The translations under genes and the position numbers were made by a program. A stretch of DNA of 64,000 bases from Oscheius dolichura (lineage: Eukaryota; Nematoda; Chromadorea; Rhabditida; Rhabditidae), in NCBI GenBank assembly GCA_932521035.1, contig OW051495.1:4774001-4838000 (forward strand), in the 5' to 3' direction. The notes beneath the pieces were generated by a model. It was not told where the DNA came from, did not search any database, and saw only the letters and a program-made list of their open reading frames with translations. Positions 12,954-26,336 of this stretch are shown here, in pieces (positions within the stretch are counted from its first letter, which is position 1; each line of letters starts with the position of its first letter).

Positions 12954-13995
12954 CTAGAAGGCCACCTCGCCGGGAATGTAGGTGTCGACGAGGCTCTGGT
13001 AGTAGGGTCGAAGGGCGTCGATGTCCGGTTTACAGTCCACCTTCGAGTAGAGGTCACAGTCGCTGAAAGGAGGTCTTTTGCTGGTCACATGGCCCGTGTC
13101 ATCGGTTTCCTCATAGGGCAGTCCGACGCCTGATCTCTGGCCCTCATGTGTCCCACTTACTTCAGCATGAGCAGGGCCTCCTTCATTTGGCGGTCCTTCT
13201 CCGTCTCGAACTGCTTATAGGCAGACTTGTTGTGGTACGGGTAGAAGGAGTGGAACCGGATCGCGTAGAGGGCCTCTTCGGGCAGGGTCGAGCCGTGGTT
13301 TACCAGTACCTGATGGAGGACAGCTATGCTTATCCGGAGGAATGGACTCACTTTGTATATGTACTCGTCGTGGCTCCATGTCATCAGGAGGTTTTCCAGT
13401 CCACAGCCCTCCTTGTACATGCCCAGTTCCGTGTTGTATCGGTCGTCCTCCAGATCCCCATTGCCGTCGAAGCTCTTCAACCCGAAAACAATGTCCGGCG
13501 AGGGCGCACAGCCGACGGGATACGTGTCGCCTGAAAGGAGATGTTCTCAATTGGATGGCCGTCGCCCGCACCGGTCACGGCCCACTGTTCCTCTCCCCAG
13601 ACGCTCATTATTTTCCCGAGATCGTGGACTAGCCCGGCCAGGTGCATGTGCGGCTTGTCGGGGTGGGCTGCGCGGATCCGTTCGGCCGTCTGATAGGCAT
13701 GGATCATGTTGGCCTCGTCCACATCGGGGTCCGACTCATCCAGGAAGTTTGCCAGCATGTCCAGGCAGTCCATGATAGACATCTTGGCATGCGTGAAATT
13801 CAGCCATTTCTTGTGCTGAAGAAGGGAATAATAAGGCGTGAAAGGGGTAGGGCTTACCATTTCCTGGACGAAACCGACAGTTTGGAGCCGGTGTTGACGG
13901 TAGTAGTGGGCCTTGACGCGCTGCTGGATGCGATCCTGGGGATCCTCGCTGTAGATTCTCAGCTGCTTGTCATCATCTTCGACGAGGATCTTCAT
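12954..13995 (-). CDS. MIOX: myo-Inositol oxygenase
   Basis: This non-haem di-iron enzyme converts myo-inositol and O2 to D-glucuronate in the cytosol. All expected iron ligands are visible: HAYQTAERIR, GLVHDLGKIM (His-Asp), WSHDEYIYK, RFHSFYPYHN and an Asp in DCDLYSKV. Family stretches FTHAKMSIMDCLDMLANFLD and ESDPDVDEANM, and the C-terminus YIPGEVAF, also fit. The expected length of about 290 residues is reached after removing introns near 13840, 13530, 13330 and 13100. Start is the Met of MKILVEDDDKQL, followed by the family's RVKAHYYRQHRLQTVGFV region. The stop lies only 43 bp from the stop of the convergent guanylate cyclase gene, so the 3' UTRs probably overlap. Confidence 0.93.
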
Positions 13996-14738
13996 GGCCA
14001 GGGAGGGCTGGAGATTGAAGGGACTGTCGGGGAGGGGCGCCTTTTAAATAAAGAGAGAAGGTGGGCTGACTAGAGAGGACTGATGAAATGAATATCAGGA
14101 AGGGAGGGTCTTTCTCACTGTAACCGGTTCTGTACAGAACGACGAAGTCGGTTCTTCGACTGTCACAAGGGTCGTCGGCGACGAAACTTCCGGGACATCG
14201 ATTGCACCCTGCACGAACCCGGTACACCGCGTCGACGAAATACGTTTTCTGGCAGAGGGGACGGTTCAAATTGTTCTGTCCTTGAAGGCAAAATGTTCAG
14301 CAGAAGAGGGAGTACAGTCGAATATTCGGCTAAAATTGGAACATCCCAGGTTGTTGTGTCAAGTGTCTCGCGTGATCCGTCTCTCTCTCTCTCTCTAGAA
14401 CATTTCCATCGTCCATCGTAATAATCTCGTTTTCATCGAATCTCAACAGAGAAATCTCCAAAATCGATTAGAATACAGTTCTCTAAAAAGCGGTGTAAAG
14501 AGGCCGATGTGCGCCGGAGGAGGCTAATCCTGGCATCCGACGCCCTTAATGTGCCCTCGGAGACGGGCGATTTCGATTGATAGAGGCTAGCCGCTGGGCC
14601 TAAACCCGTTCCAATACCGCAATCCGGGCGTCTCTGGCCGGCTTCCAAAGAGACAAGCTGGCTGCCTCCTCTCTATTTTGATCACCAGTTCATTTATTCC
14701 CTCCTCCTCTTGATCTTAACACCGCCAATTGCAGGGGC
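13996..14738. other. Divergent intergenic region (MIOX / PGAP2)
   Basis: The neighbours point away from each other, so both promoters are expected here. A short CT dinucleotide run sits at 14381-14396. No coding exon or RNA gene is recognisable. Confidence 0.4.
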
Positions 14739-15836
14739 ATGTCCAAGCCGGGGACAGTCACGAGGACCGGGCTCTTTGCCCCCTTTGTCAAGGATGGCAT
14801 GAGGATCACGGAGATCGTCCGCTTCAACCCCATCGAGGTCTTCTTCACCGGCTTTATTCCTCCCATGTTCGGCTCTGTTTCTGCCATTTTCATCGCCCTC
14901 ATATTCCACAATGACGAGATCAGCAACTACAACTGGCAGTGTGGGGTGAATCATGTCCTCTCGCCGGCCATCCTCCCTTTCAGAGAGCCCGACTGCCCTC
15001 CTTGTCCCGAATCATCAATCTGCCCGTCGAGAGGACCTTCTGGCAACTGTTCCTCCTGTTCCATGTGCCCATTCGAGTCGTCGAGCTCATCACAGGATGT
15101 CAGCCATCCCTTCACCCTCTAACCCCTTCCGCTCATTTTAGTCTCTCGATACAAACGGATGAGGAATGTCCACTATAAGCGGGTCTTCCTCTACGAGGTC
15201 TCTCGGTACTGTTACTTCTTCGTGGGACTGCTCGAGCTGCTATTCCTCTCGGCGTTGTCCGTCGTCGGAGAGCGAGAAAACATCCGTAAGGCAGCTGTTG
15301 GCCACATCTATCCTCCCTTCAGAGCTTCACGTGATCTTCTTCTACATCTTCGGTTTCTGTGGAATTGGGCATATGATCTCTAATATTTTCTGCCATGCCC
15401 ATTCCCTCTACTACCTCAATCCCTATGTAAGTGCCCCTTTTATCAACAGAAGATCAATCTCCCCTCCAGGGAAGGGTGTCGTACTACCTGAAGTTGCTGT
15501 TCTGTGGCCTGTACCTGTTGTCAGCCCCCCTCCTCGTGGGCGCCTTCATGCTCTACTGGAAGAAGTGCATCACGTGGGCCTACGACGTCTTCGCCATCTG
15601 CGAGTACTGCGGCGTCTTCCTGAACATCTGCTTCCACGGCTGTGCCTTCTTCGACATCCGCTACAAGGTCACCTTCAGGTAATTTCCCGCGTGTCCCCTC
15701 CGTCACAGATGTGTTCAGTGTCCGTCACGTGGTCCCCGTCTCAATGGAATCCCCACCAGAGAACGAGGCCGAAAAGAGCACAGACATCAAAGTGAGAGAT
15801 CTCGAATTGACGCCGGGCTCGCTACGTCAGGGCTAG
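14739..15836 (+). CDS. PGAP2: Post-GPI attachment to proteins factor 2 (PGAP2/FRAG1 family)
   Basis: PGAP2 is a multipass Golgi/ER membrane protein needed for lipid remodelling of GPI anchors. The model begins MSKPGTVTRTG, has a first membrane helix (PPMFGSVSAIFIALIFH), then a luminal Cys-Gly and Leu-Pro-Ser pattern like the family's CGVPNYLPS. Further helices follow (WQLFLLFHVPIRVVELI, CYFFVGLLELLFLSALSVVG, IFFYIFGFCGIGHMISN, LFCGLYLLSAPLLVGAFML), then CEYCGVFLNICFHGCAFFDIRY, matching the family's last helix before Trp/Phe-Asp-Phe/Ile. Introns are near 14944, 15105, 15287, 15427 and 15680. The last acceptor is the CAG at 15716-15718, which keeps the frame to the stop. The hydrophilic tail ends TPGSLRQG. 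Confidence 0.82.
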
Positions 15837-15932
15837 TCGCCCGGGTCATAACTTTCCAAATAAACCGGTTCATTCGAAGAAACTGAGGAAAATGGGAAGA
15901 TAACTGGTTAGTTCAGGTAGATTCTCCGGGCC

Positions 15933-17692
15933 TCAGTCGCCTAGGGTGAATACATATTTGGTGACGTGGAGCTCGCGGATTAGCTCTCGATCGAAGCCGC
16001 AGAGATCGAAGAGCTGCATGAACTGGATCTCCTTGTCCATGTAGTTGGCAACCGTCTCAATGCAGTTCGAGATGTTCTCCATCAGGATCACTTGGTTCAG
16101 CGACTCCTCGAATGTCAGGTTCTTCGACATCATTATATTGTGGAGGGCGTCGCGGTGTTTCCGGTGCTCGGCCTGGATGATGGCCCGTCCCTCGCGTGTC
16201 ATACTGTTGAACGAGAAGCCTGAAAACTCTTTGGTCTTTTTGTAACGAAGCAGGGAATATCAACAATAATTCAAATGGAACGAACCCTCGTGGAGAAGGA
16301 GGTTGGCCTTGAGCAGGACATATTCCGCCTCGGTCATCTGGAGGTAGGCCATCGGGAATACGACCTCGGCAAAAAGTGAGTTGGCCACCCGGGCCAACAT
16401 TGTCCGCAGACTGAATAGGGGATATGTTCCAGTAGGAAAAGGAGACCTACTGTTCATCTGTGACGTTGTGATGGGCTCCGTTCTCATAGGGAAAGACATT
16501 GCTACAGCCGAGGACGAGTCCGCTACAGCCCTCTTTATAGGTGCGATACGCCTTGGTGAGGAGACTGAACTGGGTGAAACGGCCCACCAACAGTTTACAC
16601 TGAAATAGAAGACATTGGGAGAGATCTAAAAAGAGGAACCTTGTCGTCCGGGGCGAGCAATTTGAATGGCTGGAAATGGTTCATCCAATCGACCAGGTTG
16701 ACCACGTCGCGGGCCCAGGACTTTCGGAAGTTAGCCTCGTTCACAAATTCTCGTGGTTTCCAACATCTCTGAATGGTATTTTACCAGGGTGGAGAGAATC
16801 ACTAACGGGGAACCGGGGACACTGGGCCGACGTCTTGTTGACGAGGTCGAGGGCCGTGGCATCCAGCATTCGCTCGATTAGAGAAGCTTCCTCCATTAAT
16901 CCGGAGGAAGCGGAGGAGGACGACTCGCAGAATCTGTCGGATATGGGAAGGGCCGGGGAAGGGCTTACTTTTCGAGATTGAGGTAGCGGTTACAGAGGGA
17001 CTCGGCGTCGTCCAGATGGGTCTGGGGGACGGTTGGCATGACTTGCTGCGGGGGGATCTGGAGGAGGAGAGTATTACCTGGCCAGGGCCGGCCGCTCACC
17101 CCGCTCGACGTGGGCATCAGAGCGTACTGATTGGCTTCGATCTCGGGGAGCAGCACGGGCGACTCGTTGCCAGTCCGCTGGCGGATGTCCAGCGCGTTCA
17201 TCCCCACGGACATGCACTTCTTGTAGCGACAGGCCCGACACGTATTCCGCGTCTCCCGCGTGATTTCGCAACAGTTGCCTCGGTAGCACTCGAGATTCTT
17301 CGAAGAGACGAAGACTCGGCGGAAGAAGCCCTTACAGCTCCTGTAAATGGTACACTTCCTGGCCGGCCGGGCAGAATGCCACTCTCTTACGTAGGCCTCG
17401 GTTATTCACACCTGCCGCTAGGGATAATCAACGGGGAAGCGACACTAGCCCGGAAGGGAACCGTCGTCTTAGGCGAAAGAAGAGATCTTTGGTCGAATCA
17501 AATGCAATGTTTTTGTGGGATTTCAAGATTTCTGTTCAATGAAGAAATTCATTTCGAAAGACGCAGGATTAAAATAAATAAGAAAATATTTGTGGGTAGA
17601 GTAGAAATTGAGTAGAAGGGGATAACTTACGGGCAGCAGATAGTTCCGTAGTGATTTGCAGAATTGTTGTCACCACATACAAGACAGTTCAT
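15933..17692 (-). CDS. Nuclear hormone receptor with atypical P-box
   Basis: A ligand-regulated zinc-finger transcription factor. The DNA-binding domain begins almost at the N-terminus: MNCLVCGDNNSANHYG, then CCPSCKGFFRRVFVSS, then the second finger CYRGNCCEITRETRNTCRA and CRYKKCMSVGM. All eight zinc-binding Cys are present. The recognition helix has Cys-Pro-Ser-Cys-Lys-Gly instead of the common Cys-x-Gly-Cys-Lys-Gly. The first DBD exon is separated from the rest by a long intron of about 250 bp (17370-17630), unusual here. A ligand-binding-like helical region follows (WARDVVNLVDWMNHF ... QCKLLVGRFTQFSLLTKAYR), ending LHVTKYVFTLGD. The large supernumerary receptor groups of nematodes are the nearest resemblance. 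Ends tail-to-tail 96 bp from PGAP2. Confidence 0.83.
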
Positions 17693-17831
17693 CGCTACAG
17701 GCGGCGCCGTAGGCCGAGTCTGATAGAGTTGCCTAGGAGACTGGCTGGCCGCCGCTCTCAAGCTGATTAGAAGGCTCTTCGGATAGGGAGGCGGCTCGGT
17801 AGCGGGGGTATCGCGTGGCGGCCGGCAGTGT

Positions 17832-18662
17832 TCAAGAAGTGACGGTGTCTTCTCCCAGTTCCATCAGCATTTCGTCTGCCCTTGCAATTCTGCCCATCTC
17901 CCTCTTTATCCTCCACCTTCGATCTTCTTTCTTCTCTTCCAAGTCGCGAATTTCACAACTGAATAAAGATATTCCCTTCTTGGTTCAGGGCTTACAGAAC
18001 TCCGTCACTCTCCCGCGTGTCACATTCGGAAGCCCCCATCGTACAGCTCAACTCAAAGGATTTGCTGGCGAAATCGGCCACCAGGGAGGAAAATGCCTTC
18101 TCCAACCCTCGGTCATACTAAACAATGGATAGGCTCGTGTGGAAGGCCATAAATGTTATTTTCTGATTGTCGAGAAATGTAAAGACCTTCTCACCCGTGA
18201 AGCCAGTCCGTCGCACAGTCTAGATGAGTCGCCATTGGCGGCCACCCTGTTCTCATATAGCTGTATCTGTCTAAAATTGAGCAGATGGCCATCCCGTGGC
18301 GTGCTGCTCATTACCGGCGGATGGCAGCTTCCAGTCCTGTCGTCCGGAGATACTCCTTTCGTCTCTGTTGCTGCCTTCCATTAATTTGTGAAAATCTGTA
18401 GATAATGCCACTATATATAAAAAAGGCGTCTCGCGGTAAAAACATACTTTTGGATTTTCTCAACATTATTTGAAGGAAGTGTGTCGTCATTTACCAAGAA
18501 TAGGTTGATAAAGTTTTTCTGTTTCGATAAAGCAGCAGATATTTTCGGCAGCGTTACTTTGAAATCCGGCGGATTTGCCTGTTTCGGTTTCCTTTTCACT
18601 TCATCTGTCCATGTATAGGTATTGAAATAAAAGAGCTGACCACCTGCTAGAGAAGGCAACAT
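17832..18662 (-). CDS. Unrecognised coiled-coil protein
   Basis: I do not recognise the family. Splicing out short introns near 18455, 18290, 18170 and 18000 gives one continuous frame of roughly 210 residues. It starts MLPSLAGGQLFYFNTYTW and includes SAALSKQKNFINLFLVND and a charged helical stretch with RQQQRRKEYLRTTGLEAA. It ends CEIRDLEEKKEDRRW ... ADEMLMELGEDTVTS. The heptad-like Leu/Ile spacing and high Glu/Lys/Arg content suggest a coiled coil. There is no signal peptide or membrane helix. Four consecutive in-frame splices, each with the local intron size, argue for a real gene. It lies upstream of, and on the same strand as, the nuclear receptor. Confidence 0.6.
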
Positions 18663-19525
18663 GCCACGCGCCGTACATCCGGGAGAATAAATTTCATTTC
18701 ACGCCTCGTTGATATTTCAGGCGTTCTTCCTTCATTTCCCTTCAAACTTTGGAAAAGACATTTTTGGGGAATTTGCTAATTTTGGCCAACGGCGCGTAAA
18801 GAACGCGCTGTACTAAAAAGAACTAATCACCTCTTTGCTTCCTACCCCTACAATTATGTGCTTATTTTCTACGAAAACATACCATCTACCAAATTACTCG
18901 TTGTAGTGCATGTCTATGTCTATGTCTATATTTTACAATTTAAAACGATAGATAGTAAAAAAATGTATTTACAAAATACAAAAACTATTTACAATTTGTG
19001 TGGTTTTGCTGTTACGAGTTGGAGCACTGTTTGTTGTATTCCGTATGTTCAAATCCATGAAAAATCGTGAAACTTTTGCATCGCTCTGCGGAGGGCGCGG
19101 TAAACGGCAATTGATGTTGAACAGAAACCCGTTAGGCGCTGGTTACACCTGCTATAGCAGCCTCTGTTACACACATCGAGAAATGCCCAAACATTATCAC
19201 GAAAACCGTAAATCTCACTTTTATTGCACTTTATGTTTTAATTTAGTGAAACCAACTTTCGCTGCTACTCCATATTTCTTGTTTTCTGACTAATGTATGT
19301 ACAGCATTCGCCCATGTTATATTTGGGGGTGTTTCCAGGTTCTCGGCTTCGGCACTTGTTTGCTTTCTCGATTCCATTCCTTTTGTGTACCTTTAGCCAA
19401 TCACATCTAGTTCTCTTTTGCTAAGATTAATTTATTTTCTTTTTATACATGTCCTTTTCACAGTTATACTGTGATAAATAACAGAACTCCTTTCAGATAT
19501 TGGAAAATATTTGTGTCTACATATA
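18663..19525. other. AT-rich intergenic region
   Basis: Between a leftward and a rightward gene; should contain both promoters. Open frames here are short and without domains. One notable element is an Sm-site-like octamer followed by a perfect small hairpin at 18778-18811 (see findings). A short imperfect TCTATG repeat sits at 18911-18930. Confidence 0.35.
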
Positions 19526-21511
<1,986 letters not shown>

Positions 21512-21890
21512 TTTATCTTTTATGGTGCTCACGGGGCTGGTTTATCTCATTTGTCACTACTTCAATGCATTGAATATTTCTAAGTCTAAAGCATAATTAC
21601 GTATCACATATCTTCGGTTCGTGTTATTCATAATATTGATAACTCAGTTAGCTAATGTCATTAACCATATTCTACAGTTTTAGCCTTTGTATGTATATAT
21701 TTACGTTTAGAAGGAATAGTAATTTATAAGAGTCTTGTGCCTTTCTTCTAGTTATTAGAGGTGTCAGTATATGAATATTAATATTTTTCATCTTGATCCA
21801 AGAGTAAATTATAAATTAAATTTTTGCAATATCCTGGTGGCTACATGCGTAGATACGAAAAATTATTGAGTATTGTTAGGCGTAATATCT
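21512..21890. other. AT-rich spacer between SH2D4 and TTI1
   Basis: 379 bp with multiple stops in all frames. It holds the SH2D4 3' UTR and TTI1 upstream region; no repeat or RNA gene seen. Confidence 0.4.
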
Positions 21891-24800
21891 ATGATAGAGA
21901 ACAGATTTATGAATGGCGATTTATTTTCTACTGTGCATAACTCATTGACAGTTTTGTTAACTTTGCAAAAGAAGAACCAACCTCTAGTAAATGGATTGAT
22001 AGAGATAAGAAAAATACTAGCCGGTGAGTTTATTCTACAAAGTTATATCGTTTTGTTTGCAGAAAAAAGTCCTAAAACAGATTCCGCTGAATTACTAGCA
22101 GTCTGCTCTGCTCTCATTGTAGGCATACGAGTACTCGCAGATGGATCTCTCCGTGACGAATCTCTTCCTTTGGTTATTGAACAGTATGCTTCTATAATTG
22201 ATTTCGCCTTTACAGAGGGAGGATTGCAGGTATTCCAATTAACATTTATTTCAGTTCTTTTTAGTTGTCCATAAAATGGACAGAACATGTCCGCCCACTT
22301 CTTACGATTCTTTTGTCGTACAACTCGGGGTCAAATCACTGTACTCAAATGACGATTTTGGCTATTAAAAAAGTTGTATTATACGCTATTTCAAACAACC
22401 TTTCATCACCAGGTATCTTTGCTTTTTAATTTATTTACTCGATAATTTAGAAATATTTTCCTCTGCTTCTGTTCCACTGCTAGGTAAATTAGTATATGTT
22501 TGTCTGGATATTCTTACAAAGGACACGAAGAGTACTGAAGCAAGGTAACATTGATACAAAGTTGATTCAATTCCTTCCAGGCAAATATCTGTAGAAATTC
22601 TTCATATAATTTCTTGTCAAACTATGGCTAGAAATTCATTGTCTCTTGTTTTGCCCGGTTTATGTTCACGTATTAGCGGGTTGCTATGCTTTGCACCTCG
22701 TTCCACAAACCAACGTATTGTTGTATTGGCCGTCGAGGTTTTAAGGTTTAAGTTCGTGTATTATATTTGTAGGTGATGTTTAACACTATATCTCTTTGTT
22801 TGCAAGATGGAACTTTTGAAACGATATCAGAAGAGAAGGCAAATGACAAATTACTTCAGGAAAGAACACTAATGTGGGCACAAAATACAGCTGGAAAATT
22901 AGCTCTATTGGTATCTTAACTTTTTCTAGAGATAAATATTTTGCAGGTTACTAATATTTTGACACATCTTTCTCAACACTGCGACGTAGAAATTCGTTTA
23001 GCACTGGTCAGCGGCTTTAGAAAAATCCTAAAATGTGAAGAAGCTTTTGGTTACACAATGAGGCCAGCGAGCATTGACTTTGCCCTACTTCTGGCATTAG
23101 ATCCGCATAAAAAGTTTGACAAAAATTATTAAATGGGATAGTTGTTTTCAGCGTTGCCAATTGTGCATTAGAACTTTTGGAAAGTAGAAAGGGACCTGAA
23201 ACTATAGTTTACATCACCGAACGACTATCAGAAATAACCAAAAGTCTTCCATCCGATGTCATTGTCAAAGTGGATAGCTCCAACGCTCTTAAACAGGTTG
23301 CCTGGGCCATTTTTTCCATTATCAGCGGCTCAGATCATTTCCTTCCTTAATGCGTTAAGCAAGAACCTTGGAATTATGGCTACGACAAAATCTCCAATAT
23401 TAGTTAATTTGTTACAGGCATTGGCCACAATTATTCGTATAAATTTTAAACGGCTAAGCGTTTGCTTAGCAGACACTAATACTATCGAAGGTATTGGCTG
23501 GATAGATCTTACTTTTCATTTTAGCTGTGATGCTGGCAATTCCATTAAATTTTGATGTGAATATAAATTTGGTCAAGCAATTGTGCTCGATAATTGCGAA
23601 AAATATAGGCCTTGAGGTAAGCAAAGTTTCATCGTACTAGTTTTTGTAGATAATAGACATTATCGTGGAAGATATGCGTAATTGTTCTAAAGGAGATCAG
23701 ACAGCCTTTTATATAATTTTGTGCTTTATTATAGAGCAACTTACGATTGTAGAACATAATATTGCACTTGAAAAGCTTTCTGAATTATGTTGTCAAGCAT
23801 TAGCAGATATTCCTAATGAATATGTTTTAAATGACTCCCTCTCAAATGGTAATTGCTTATATTACACTTACCGCTCTTAATCTTTAGAGCAGTCGGAAGC
23901 GTCGGACGAGTCAACTGCTTACGGTATTGCCATTCTTGCCTGCTTGTTGTCTTCCATGAAAAAGTCAATTGGATCGAAAAACAAAGTATTTTATTGAATG
24001 TTTAAACAATTAATCTTTGAGGTGTTGCTGCATTCAATTTATAAAATACTCCAGCTCTGTTCTAGTTCCAAATGGGTTATATCTGAAGTGGCAACAATGG
24101 TATTAAAAGACTTCGCTCAGGTTTGCGCGATATTTGCCTGTAATATTTGTATACAGTATCGAAGAATTTCGGTATCGACATTGTTGTTGCAAAATAGTTC
24201 GTATGTTTTGTCGAGCACTACTCTTTGTTGCCGATCTTTCGAAACACACCTCTCTGCCCCGTTAGCTTTTGAAAGCTTTCTAAATAGAGTTGATGATCCA
24301 GCAGCTTTCGAAATAGTGCACAATTTAGTTCTTAACCTCCTTACAGCATTAGATCTACATAAACAGGTGACTTTTGCCTAACTTGTTGTCCTATTTGTGC
24401 AGAAATGGACTTGGGTTATCTTTCGCTCAATAAAAGCCTTTGTCATTGCAATTAATCGGTGGTTTCCATGTTTACAACGTTGTATACCAATGCATGTAGA
24501 TGACGATGAGCAAGAAGAGCAGATTCCTAAACAAATTCTTCTCGTGGAGAAAATACTAAACAGGTTTTTGGAGATCAACTACTTAATATTGTCGATTAAG
24601 GACAAAGTACATGCTCTCATCTAAAGCACTGCCTGTGCGTATTGTATCTATGGATATTTTGTTGCATGGTACGTTTATTTTTGGCAAATCTTATATTTTA
24701 GGTATACAATTTCTCCGCAATTTCGACAATCAGCTGCTGCCTATGGTTCATCAAAACTGGCTCGTATTAGTTAACCGTTTGGATGACAGTGAGCTGGAAA

Positions 24801-25215
24801 GCAGACGTGCTACATTTATGGTAGGAAGTCATTTGAGCTTTGAACTTTTTAGGTCATGGTTGAAATGGCAAAAACCACTAAATCTTTTGTATACCGAAAA
24901 GTGTTGTTCGAGTTGTGGCCTCGAATCGCTGTATGGCTTCAACATAATGTTCAGAATAAGAATGCATTTCCACAAAATACCGCCTTTCGGTTGTGTGAAG
25001 CGATCATTAGCAAGTAAGTTATCATTATCCGTCGTAAAATTTGCGATTCCAGTTTAAGGGATATGTTGATAAACATTGGAGTAACACCAGAAGATTGGCA
25101 GAATATTCGTCCAATATTAGAATTATATCTCGGAGAAGGCGTGCATGCAATATTAATTGACAAAGCTAAAACCTCCATTTTTGAAATAAACAAATATCTG
25201 GAGACGTTCAAATAA
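21891..25215 (+). CDS. TTI1: TELO2-interacting protein 1 homologue (HEAT-repeat)
   Basis: TTI1 works with TELO2 and TTI2 as an HSP90 co-chaperone complex that matures PI3K-related kinases such as mTOR, ATM and ATR. The spliced protein is a long all-helical HEAT-repeat solenoid, with segments such as CDVEIRLALVSGFRKILKC, VSVLLLQNSSYVL-like repeats and, near the end, NQLLPMVHQNWLVLVNRLDD, which matches the family's QLLPLVHQ-x-W-x-x-L. An acidic loop DDDEQEEQIPKQI precedes LLVEKILNRFLEINYL as in TTI1. The C-terminus is LIDKAKTSIFEINKYLETFK. Start is the Met of MIENRFMNGD; a Met 18 bases upstream is in frame. Around 20 introns of about 35-45 bp. Identity is by pattern, not search. Confidence 0.72.
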
Positions 25216-25383
25216 TTCGGAGTGGGTATTTCCTTACTTTGCATTTTTATGTATTTTATCAGATTGATCCTAATAAACGGGTTTTCTTCCACAATTGCAC
25301 CTTTTATGTACATAAATCGGCTGACTATCGGTAAATTCATACTACATAATCCAAAACTAAGAAAATTTTCAGTTTCTTTACAG

Positions 25384-26015
25384 ATGTCTAGGGTACTACC
25401 TTATTTCTTCTCTGGTAAAGTGGTTCCAGGATTTCAGAGAGGTAGCAAAGAACTTGGATGTCCCACTGGTAAGTTTTTTTCTAGTATGAATTATATGTAA
25501 TAAAGCAAATATGTCGGAGGATGTTGTTGATAAGTTGCCAAGTGCAATATCTAGTGCCGTTTATTACGGCGTGGCCAGAGTCGGAAAAGGACAAGTAAGC
25601 CATCGTTAAATTTAACTTTTTGTTCAGGTTCATAAGATGGTTATGAGTATCGGTACAAATCCTACGTATAAAAATGAAAGGAAAACAGTTGTGAGACATT
25701 TTGAAGTATCATTTAAAAGATTCTAGGAAGTGCATATAATTCATGACTTCGGAAGAGACTTATATGGAGAAAAAGTGGATGCAGTAGTTCTCGGATTTTT
25801 GCGAGACATGATTGCTTTTAAAACGATTGGTAAGCAATTTGCATGTACTTTATTCTAAATTGAAGGAAAAATATGAAATATACCATATGCTTTTAGATGA
25901 GCTCAAAGAAGCCATTCAAAAAGACATAAACACGGCTGTTGAAAAAATTTCGGAACTTGATATCCAGCCTCTTATTGACCGTTATTTTTCGTCGCCCGAA
26001 AAGAGCCATCTATAG
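25384..26015 (+). CDS. RFK: Riboflavin kinase
   Basis: Phosphorylates riboflavin to FMN using ATP and zinc. The spliced frame starts MSRVLPYFFSGKVVPGFQRG and contains the flavokinase signature SKELGCPTAN, then YYGVARVGKGQ, MVMSIGTNPTY, and EVHIIHDFGRDLYGE with the conserved catalytic Glu, ending PLIDRYFSSPEKSHL. The length of about 155 residues is typical of animal riboflavin kinase. Introns lie at about 25470, 25594, 25692 and 25830. It begins 169 bp after the TTI1 stop on the same strand. Confidence 0.95.
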
Positions 26016-26336
26016 ATGTTTTTATTTTGTTTTCGAGTTGATTATAGCATTCCATAGGTTGTGATATTGTCATTTTAACCAAGAGCTTACTGACAACAAT
26101 AAAACATAATCATATTATGTACAGGGAAAAGGGATGTGATAAATTGTCACTAGAAAAATAACAATAGTAATAATTTTCGTCGCAGAGGTCGCTCTTTTGA
26201 ATAGGTGAAAAGCCACAGGGAATTGCAATTTTGCGTAAGAACCGTAGTCGCAGATAAAGCTGACTGTATGGAAATGAGATCACATAAAAGACTGGGAATG
26301 AATATCACAGCGAGAAAAGTCGAGATGGAATAGCGG
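26016..26336. other. Convergent spacer between RFK and G-alpha
   Basis: AT-rich; holds the two 3' UTRs. An AATAAA on the plus strand at about 26099 fits RFK. No gene seen. Confidence 0.4.

Noticed and set aside
18858..19293. Plus-strand open frames upstream of SH2D4.
   Set aside because: Low-complexity, AT-driven peptides with no domain or splice evidence.
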